DNA of 64,000 bases, taken from NCBI RefSeq assembly GCF_020520425.1, contig NC_079488.1:24492247-24556246 (forward strand), given 5' to 3'. The stretch comes from Spinacia oleracea. Its lineage: Eukaryota; Streptophyta; Magnoliopsida; Caryophyllales; Amaranthaceae. The translations under genes were made by a program, and so were the position numbers. A model generated the notes under the pieces. It searched no databases. It worked only from the letters and a program-made list of their open reading frames with translations, and was not told the DNA's origin. Of this stretch, positions 57,517 through 64,000 are shown one piece after another (the stretch's first letter is position 1; each line of letters starts with the position of its first letter).

Positions 57517-58046
57517 TGTTGTGGGGTTTTTCCGGTGAGATACCTTGGAGGTTTTCCGGTAACTTTTAAGGATTTCACAAGATTGTATTTTTATAGAGAG
57601 AGAAAGTAGAGAGAAGGCAGAGCAGCAATTGCTCTTGAATGTATTGATTGTCACCCCTTTTTCTAGGAAAGTGGGACTATTTATAGTACTAGGTTTTTGT
57701 GGGAATGACCTAATATTCCCTTTACATGATTGGCTAGGGTATGGGAGGAGGACATGTGTCCTTTCTCCTTACAATTCCCTGGCCCTTTTGGCAATAGTGG
57801 GCTTTTTGGGCCTATTGTGCTAATTCATACCACTTGGAATACCTACTACCTAGGCCCCTTTTCAGGTATAGGTATATTACATACATTTATACATTCTTAA
57901 ATACAAATACATATACATTGTAAATACGTAGATTGATACCCGTGCTGTGGTCTAGTCTTCGTATGGTTTCTGCTTAGGGGGCGTAATACGTGCCATGTGT
58001 CGCATCCTCATTGGTACACGAAGGCATGGTAATTTTGCCCACAACA
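57517..58046 (-). repeat. Proximal (5') LTR of element B
   Basis: 530 bp, same termini. CTATTTATAG at 57678-57687 reads as a TATA box on the minus strand for the gag-pol transcript. Followed by AAAAG. Confidence 0.96.
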
Positions 58047-58294
58047 AAAAGGATATCTAATAATGGTTTGATAAGTTTTTTTCTTATATTTTCCCGATTT
58101 AAGTATTTTTGTCGAAACGCTAAACTCAAAAAATCACACTAATCATTTTAAAATCCAAATAAATAATAATTTTCTCTGATTTTCCCAACAACAGTTGATA
58201 AAAATAGATTTTATTTTATTAAAAACTTCGTTTAATAAATTATTCAGAACATAATATTTAGTCTCATCCGTGCGTTGCATGGGACCTAACCTAG

Positions 58295-58693
58295 TAAAGT
58301 AATAAAACTGAATAGAGTTAAAATAAGATATGTTTACATTTTTTCACAAATCAAATGTTCAACCTACCTTTTTAAACTTGTAAAAGTCCATCAATATCAA
58401 ATGATAGTATTTATTACGTAATTTATTTTGTTGATGTGTTCCCCTAGCCACACATTAGAAAAACCAAAAATACGAAGTGAGTTCATCAACCGTGCATCAA
58501 CTTTTACAAGTTCGTCAATTTTGAGCAAGTATGGTAAGCACCATATACACGCGTTTGTATAATCTATTTTGTGATTTTAATCCTCCAAAGTTTATTATCG
58601 GATTTAGTTTTCAATTTTCTATTTTAAAACTAGAAACAAAATGAACGAAATCACATAAAAAGTAATTTAATGTCATTGTTATCGGTTTTCTAA
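58295..58693. other. No recognisable feature
   Basis: AT-rich flank between the Helitron end and the Tourist-like element. No long frame. Confidence 0.6.
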
Positions 58694-59957
58694 GGCTGTG
58701 TTTGGCAATACTAGCTGAAATTGAGCTGAAACTGATAAGTGAGCTGAAATTAATAGTCTGGTACCTGAATTTGATAAGGTGTTAAAACTGATAAGGTAGT
58801 TGTTTGATTTAACGGTTTGGTAAAACTTATTTTTTAAGTACCTGAATTTTTATACGTAGTAGGTATTTTTAATTAATATTCTATTTATTTGCATAATTAA
58901 ATTTTTATTAATTTTATTATAAAAATAACTTGAATATGAACCTTCTTCTCCCTTCACTCTTCCCGTCAAACTCAGAGCCACCAATCGCCAACGAGACTCA
59001 AACATCGCCTATACTCATACTAAGCACCCAAAAACTACCAAGCACTAGCCTCCATCTTCAATTAGCCATCTTCTTCTCTTTCTCCTCCTCTCTATAAACT
59101 GATTGCTTCTCCGAAATAATAACCACCAATCCCCAATTTATTCCATCTTATCATACTCCGCCCATTTTTTTTAATGATCGACCACCACCACCACGGACGA
59201 TGCTAATTAGGAACATTTTGATAGCCGCGACGATGTATTTTTGTGTTTAAGCTTCTATTACTATATACTAAAAGAGACACCAGGAATGACACGTGTCAAT
59301 TCCTGGTGTAAAATTTTCCCGCCAAAAACCATTTCCTAAAAAAAAAATCTACTTTATTCTTTTTTATTTTCTTTCCTTTTTCTTTATAAATGTTTATATA
59401 TGGAAAAAATTATAAGATTATGTAATATGACATTATTAGACAGTTTTGTTAATATTTTAGTCAAATCTTCATATCAATAGCAGAAAATATTTTTACTCAA
59501 TATTTTGGTCAAATCATCATATTAAACATTTAAAATATATACTTCGTATAATACTTAGTAGGACGGGCAATGTATATTATAAGATAAAATGATAAAATGA
59601 GTAGTTTCGAGATTTACTAATTACGCAATAGATGTAAGGGGTAAATATTTCATATAAAAAAGATGATTAAATAATAATTTTTAAATATCCGTGCGTGCAC
59701 GGGATTTAATCTAGTTCTGATTCTATAACTCTGTTGTTAGACTATTGTGGTATTTTTTTTAATTTAATTTTATTGAAAAAAAGAAAATCAGTGACTGATT
59801 TCCAAACGTTATTCAGAATAACGTTTCAAAATCAGTCATCTTATCTACCTTAAATTTTATATCAGCTCCATGTCAAACACTTCTAATTATTTAAGGTGAT
59901 TTATATTATTAGCACCTAATCATTTAAGGCGACTGAAAATGCTTGTCAAACAGAGCC
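58694..59957. mobile_element. Tourist-like (PIF/Harbinger) non-autonomous element
   Basis: TAA target duplication at 58691-58693 and 59958-59960. Inverted termini GGCTGTGTTTGGCAA and, from the right, GGCTCTGTTTGACAA. Next to the ends are GAGCTGAAA / CTGAAATC phrases. Contains a 461-bp Helitron (59254-59714). The middle (about 58930-59230) has a C-rich stretch unlike the ends, possibly captured sequence, but no identifiable frame. Confidence 0.82.
59254..59714 (+). mobile_element. Small non-autonomous Helitron nested in the Tourist-like element
   Basis: 5' end TCTATTACTATATACTAA as in the Helitron at 43754. 3' end is a hairpin CCGTGC-GT-GCACGG at about 59689-59702, followed by GATTTAAT and CTAG (59711-59714), then T. 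The base before the 5' TC is T instead of the usual A. No coding capacity. Confidence 0.85.
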
Positions 59958-59960
59958 TAA

Positions 59961-60387
59961 ATCAATTTAATCATTATAGATACAATTAAATTTAAATTCA
60001 TAATTCTACGTTAATCATATGAGTTTCAAATTAATAAAATCAAAAACTGAAAATTGCAATTATTTCAAACGAACCATAATTAATAACAAAGTATACCTTC
60101 GTACCATATACAACACGTTACAATTTCAGTTACAAAATTTGTATTATTTGCAGGAAAAATAAACCCTATACAGAGAATACATTGATCATACATTCATACA
60201 ATTTTCTCTCAACTTACCTATTTTCGCCGGGCAACCCAAGATCGAAACTCTATATTAATTTCCATATGAAAAAAACTAATCAAATCAAAATTTTCAAATG
60301 ATTAACTCCTCATAACTTATGCAATTATATCCCTAATCTTCAAAAATTCTAATTCAAAAATTCTAAATATAACTAGCTGGAAGGCTG
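59961..60387 (-). other. Downstream region / 3' UTR of the oxidoreductase gene
   Basis: AT-rich, no other gene. Several AATAAA-like strings on the minus strand could serve polyadenylation, but none stands out. Confidence 0.5.
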
Positions 60388-62917
60388 TTAATACTTGGTA
60401 AGCCCAGAACTCTGTGCCTTGCCTAGAAGAGATTCGACATCAGCAGTTATCAACCCCAGATTTTTGGCCGCGGCAAAACCAGCATACAACCCATCAACGG
60501 CTGCACTAACTATTCCTCCGGCAAAACCTGCCCCTTCTCCCACTGGATATAATCCCTTTAAGCTCGTGCTCTCGAAAGTGGCACTGTTTCTTGGAATTTG
60601 AACCGGAGAACTCGTTCTCGTCTACAAAAAATATTAACTAAACATGAGCTTACAAAAAGAAAAGAAAAACATGACGAAAAATCTACCTCTGTCACAATCA
60701 TTTCTATACTTTTATACTACTACTTCCTCCGTTTCACAAAACGTCTCTTGTTTTCCTTTTCGGGCGTTCTAAAGAACGTTTCATGTTTCTACTTTTAACC
60801 ATACACTTTTCTCACTTTTCCAGAAACTTGTGCCAAAAGAACACTAAAAGAATAAAAATACGATCATTTTTTCTTACACAATTTTGTTTTTTCCCACCCA
60901 ACCAACCCCACCATCAACTTTTTTTTTTTTTTTACTTTTTCATTAAACAATCTTGTACTTTCTTCCCATTTCCCATAGAAGTACATAACAATGATTGTCA
61001 CACATGCAATTTCTTAATACCCGTGTTTATTCACACAATAGGAAATGTTTTGTGAAACGAAGGGAGCACTATGTAGAATAATACTTCTATACTTTTTATA
61101 GCGTGTATTTAAGAAGCATATCGATACCTCTACTCCGTGTAAAAGGCCCTCTTTTGAGATAAATCCTGGGAGCTGAAATAGAGAATTTAGTGAAGTTCAG
61201 AAACTTTCTTGCATATTAGCTGAAAAAGGAGAACAAAATCATCACAGTTGGATTTGGAAGTCATAGTAATGGAATTAAACCTCTTTCTCAAACATCAAGA
61301 TTGAATCCTGTAGAGCCTTAGTTATGTGAGAAGGAAATAGCTCGTGGAGATTTGAAGCCTTGACTCCTAATCGATAGCTTGACTGTGGCAAACACGTATC
61401 TGAGGATAGAAGGAGAATCATGATACTGGCAACAAGGTAACAACACATGAACGGAAATTGCAAAAAAAAAAAAAAGAAGCTACTGATCTTTATACCTGAT
61501 ATTCGCTCTTCAAGAAAGTCAGTGACTGTCTGCACAGGAACAACAAAATTACCACCTCCCATGACAGCTGCTCTTTGCTCTAGTTCTTTCTGAATTATAA
61601 TAAAACTCGGCGTTAGTAGAGTATGCAGAAGAGGCGTAAAAGGATTATTCACCTAGCATGACAAATGAAATGTAGTACTCCGTACATCATAATAATAAAG
61701 CAGTCCCCAATTCTCATACAAGGAAATAAATTTCTCTTTGTGACATTCAACTTAGGCTCTATTGTGTTCGACTTATTTCAGACAAAATAAGTTCAGTTAA
61801 GTTTACATAAGTTCTGATAACATAAGTTCAGAAAAATTATGTTTTTTTCATAATTTTCACACACAAATAAGTTTATTTCAGACAAAATAAGTTTCTTTCA
61901 GATAAACTAAGTTTAGATAAGTTCAGTTAAGTTCAGATAGATTAGTTAATGTTGCCACGGGAAGTGAGAACATGTTTCTAACCTACTAAGGCTTTGTTCT
62001 TCACGTGATTACCCTTATTGAAGTTATTTTAGTTGTGAACTGAACTTGAGTATCCCTTATCTGAACTTCTAGGCCCTTATTTTAAGTTGTGAATAGAACT
62101 TGAGTAGCAACTAAGCCGCTCAAGTAATACAATATGATTCTATTTTTCTGAAACTAATTTTTTTAAGTTGAAAAGAATCAAGCGTAAAACTTAGACCATT
62201 CAACTTTAACAAGTGTCAATTTTACTCAAGGGGTGTGTCTATGTTTGTGTGAACCGGGCGTCTCCAAGAAGAGGAAAAGAAAAGGCATAAAGTGGAAAAC
62301 CAATACATGTGCATCCATCCAAATGAAGAACTTACTCATAAGATCAGCAGTGGCTTACCTGAAAGGCAACACCAGCAAGGGCTCCGTGAAAATTTAAGCT
62401 CTCAAAATCTTTTGATGAGACTGTAACAACTAGTGCCGAGTTAGCCCATTTCGATGAACGTCGAGAAAATGACATTCCGTTAATACAGAGCTCTGACGGA
62501 TTTGTACTTGTGAGAACAACCTGAAAAATCATACTAATAAATGTTAACAAAGGGAAGCCGAATTGAACATCAGCAATCTAAATTACCGTAATTTATAAAA
62601 AATAACCTTTCACTCCTTTACACTATTTCATAAGATTTTCCAGCACATAAACCCTAGTCGTTTAACACATTTATAATTTAAGTGGAGTCGACATACCATT
62701 CAATTAAGCTACAAAGACATCCTACAAATTTAGTAAAAAGAAATTAGCCCATACAGAGTACCTGTCCTCCAGGACACATGCAAAAAGAGTAGCAGCCACG
62801 GCTTGCAGATGCATAGGATGATTCCGCATCCTCTCCACTGAGATAGTTTGCAATCTTATAATCTGCAACTGGTACCTTTCCACGTCCTCCTTGAACTTCA
62901 GCGGCTAATGCGGCGTA
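60388..62917 (-). CDS. PDE327: FAD-dependent oxidoreductase (PDE327-like, COG2509 type), 3' six exons
   Basis: Minus-strand exons, 5' to 3': 62762-62917, 62359-62520, 61496-61589, 61281-61399, 61128-61172, 60388-60621 (TAA at 60388-60390). All junctions have AG and GT borders and joined phases; together they give 269 residues. Key stretches: YAALAAEVQGGRGKVPVADY, CYSFCMCPGGQ (three close cysteines), SELCINGMSFSRRSSKWANS, AAVMGGGNFVVPVQTVTDFL, EKELPGFISKEGLLHGVETR, TSSPVQIPRNS and the C-terminal GLYPVGEGAGFAGGIVSAAV. The last is the flavin-contacting Gly-rich motif of this family, where the C-terminus completes the FAD domain. The Arabidopsis homologue I recognise is PIGMENT DEFECTIVE 327, a chloroplast-related FAD/NAD(P)-binding protein; its reaction is not established to my knowledge. 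The N-terminal dinucleotide-binding part and transit peptide lie beyond the window. No internal stops, so the gene looks functional. Confidence 0.85.
60723..61066. mobile_element. Mariner/Stowaway-type MITE in the last intron of the oxidoreductase gene
   Basis: TA (60721-60722), CTTCCTCCGTTTCACAAAAC at left; the right end reverse-complements to CTCCCTTCGTTTCACAAAAC. The right TA has become CA. It fills most of the intron 60622-61127. Confidence 0.8.
61755..61940. mobile_element. Partial MITE in an intron, related to 42094-42316
   Basis: Begins GGCTCTATTGTGTTCGACTT, then repeats AATAAGTTCAG phrases as in the copy at 42094. The right terminus is not recognisable. Located in intron 61590-62358. 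Confidence 0.55.
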
Positions 62918-64000
62918 CTGAAAGTTCATATAAGAAAATACGTCTTAACATAACTCGAATATTACCATTGCGGCTTGAATTTAAGCTCAATATATATTTG
63001 AATTGATCCAGCTAGTTATCTGAAAGAAGACGTGTGCACAACTATGCAGAGAAGGAATTTACGCCAATGTTAGTCAATGATGTCTTGTACATCAGACACT
63101 AATGAGTAATGATGCTATAAATATAACTCAAATTGACATTCCACACATATGAAGTCACAATTCCTTCTCTAATGGTGAATAGGATAACAAGAGCTACTTA
63201 TTTCTACTGATCAGAATAACAGAAAAAGTCAACACTAATTATCAGAACATGAACTGCAGTGTCTAAATATAGTGCCCTCAATATACAAAAACTTTCGCCT
63301 CTACATTCTTGCACATTTCATGTAAAAAAATTGGATCCTAGCCTCTCGCTCCTCCGCCTCTAATCCAATCAGTGTCTCTTACTAGTCATTCAAGTATCTC
63401 AATACACAAAACATACCTCTCCTACAAACTAATCATGGAATGACCTCTTGGTTTGTTTTGCTTCCTTGGATATTCTTCCTTACCAATACCCTCTCTCCAC
63501 AAGACTGAACCAGGTATCGACTATGGAAATTAAAGCCACAATAAATAATAACTGTAGGATGTTCATATATTATTCATGTCTTGTCAAGCCAAATTAACAT
63601 AGATGAGTGGATGACCATATGTTGCTCCATTGAACATGAAAAACAGCAGCAAAGACACCAGAAAGAAGGCATTCAAGGATGAAATACCAACCAAAATTTG
63701 TGATTGTCAAAGGATTCTATATTAGTTATGTATGTAGAACGAGGAAACAAGCCCTAAATGGGGAGTCATAATTCATCAAAGACTAATAGTAGCTTTAATT
63801 TGTAGAAGAGGGAAGCAAGTCCCCAACTGTCTAATCAGATAGCTGCAAGATGTTTTCTAGTGATTACTGGTATAACCGTAAACTTCAGCAAGTTTTCCTG
63901 AACCTGAAACCACAATAAGATCTTCCATAGAGAACTTGCAAGTTATAGTTCAAAGGAGGACATATATGAAAGGTGAATTTCATAAACTCTAACCAGAACC
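62918..64000 (-). other. Large intron of the oxidoreductase gene (continues off window)
   Basis: The acceptor TTTCAG at 62918-62923 (minus strand) opens this intron. I searched the rest on the minus strand for the preceding exon of the family and did not find it, so the intron is at least 1.08 kb. No transposon ends recognised. Confidence 0.6.

Larger units (their letters stand above)
44829..58046 (-). mobile_element. Complete Tat-lineage Ty3 LTR retrotransposon, element B (13.2 kb)
   Basis: LTRs at 44829-45355 and 57517-58046, target duplication AAAAG at 44824-44828 and 58047-58051. On the minus strand: LTR, primer site, gag-protease-reverse transcriptase-RNase H-aRNase H-integrase, tandem array, antisense gene, purine tract, LTR. 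By eye the LTRs differ at about five substitutions and two small indels, so insertion was recent. It sits in a Helitron. Coding defects: a nonsense codon at 52896-52898, loss of about 40 codons before reverse transcriptase relative to A, and a frameshift in the antisense gene. Confidence 0.96.
43754..58294 (+). mobile_element. Non-autonomous Helitron split by Tat element B
   Basis: 5' end TCTATTACTATATACTAAG preceded by A (43753). 3' end is a hairpin-like CCGTGCGTTGCATGGG followed by ACCTAACCTAG (ending 58294), then T. The same 5' phrase occurs in a complete small Helitron at 59254. Without element B and its target duplication the Helitron is about 1.3 kb. No Rep or helicase. A MITE (44065-44300) lies in its left part. 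The piece 44303-44823 holds nothing I can identify. Confidence 0.85.

Noticed and set aside
63880..63930. Upstream exon of the oxidoreductase gene
   Set aside because: Minus-strand translation here does not match the family and splice borders are lacking; treated as intron.

Overview
This is a nuclear plant (eudicot-type) window. It is AT-rich, its genes are split by introns with GT/AG borders, and about 90% of the recognisable content is transposable elements. I cannot fix the species from sequence alone. Only one host gene is visible: the 3' part of a FAD-dependent oxidoreductase gene (Arabidopsis PDE327 / COG2509 type) on the minus strand at 60388-62917, continuing past the right edge.

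Layout. 1-11227: a minus-oriented Tat-lineage Ty3 retrotransposon (element A), cut by the left edge and inserted into a decayed Ty1/copia element (11228-15503). 15685-17673 and 38043-39703: two copies of one ~1.65 kb segment, each carrying the same mariner-type MITE with a second foldback element inside it. Copy 1 also has a 326-bp Mutator-like insertion with a 9-bp target duplication. 17674-20048: AT-rich sequence with a duplicated exon-like block. 20054-31329: a complete copia insertion (LTRs 1.38 kb, target duplication CGTAC) with near-identical LTRs but no usable coding capacity, itself carrying a hAT element (23863-24915, target duplication GACGTACC). 32161-38042: a decayed autonomous Helitron with Rep and helicase. 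39704-43753: old fragments (LINE ribonuclease H, MITEs). 43754-58294: a non-autonomous Helitron split by a second complete Tat element (element B, 44829-58046, target duplication AAAAG). 58694-59957: a Tourist-like element with a 461-bp Helitron inside. 60388-64000: the host gene, with MITEs in its introns.

The most interesting system is the antisense gene carried by both Tat elements. Gag-pol runs on the minus strand. Between pol and the distal LTR an independent, intron-containing gene runs on the plus strand with its own TATA box (visible in B). Its product begins MARTKQTA, identical to the N-terminus of histone H3, followed by a domain resembling the 'putative gypsy type transposon' family (Transposase_28) and a long coiled coil. 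The predicted 5' leader intron removes an out-of-frame ATG, so the histone-like start becomes the first ATG of the spliced mRNA. One intron of this gene is filled by a 78-bp tandem array, and the gene is followed by a second, independently evolving tandem array (199-bp units in B, about 244-bp units in A). Element A has lost the catalytic core of its reverse transcriptase. Element B has a nonsense codon before integrase and a frameshift in the antisense gene, yet its LTRs differ at only about five positions, so it was copied very recently.
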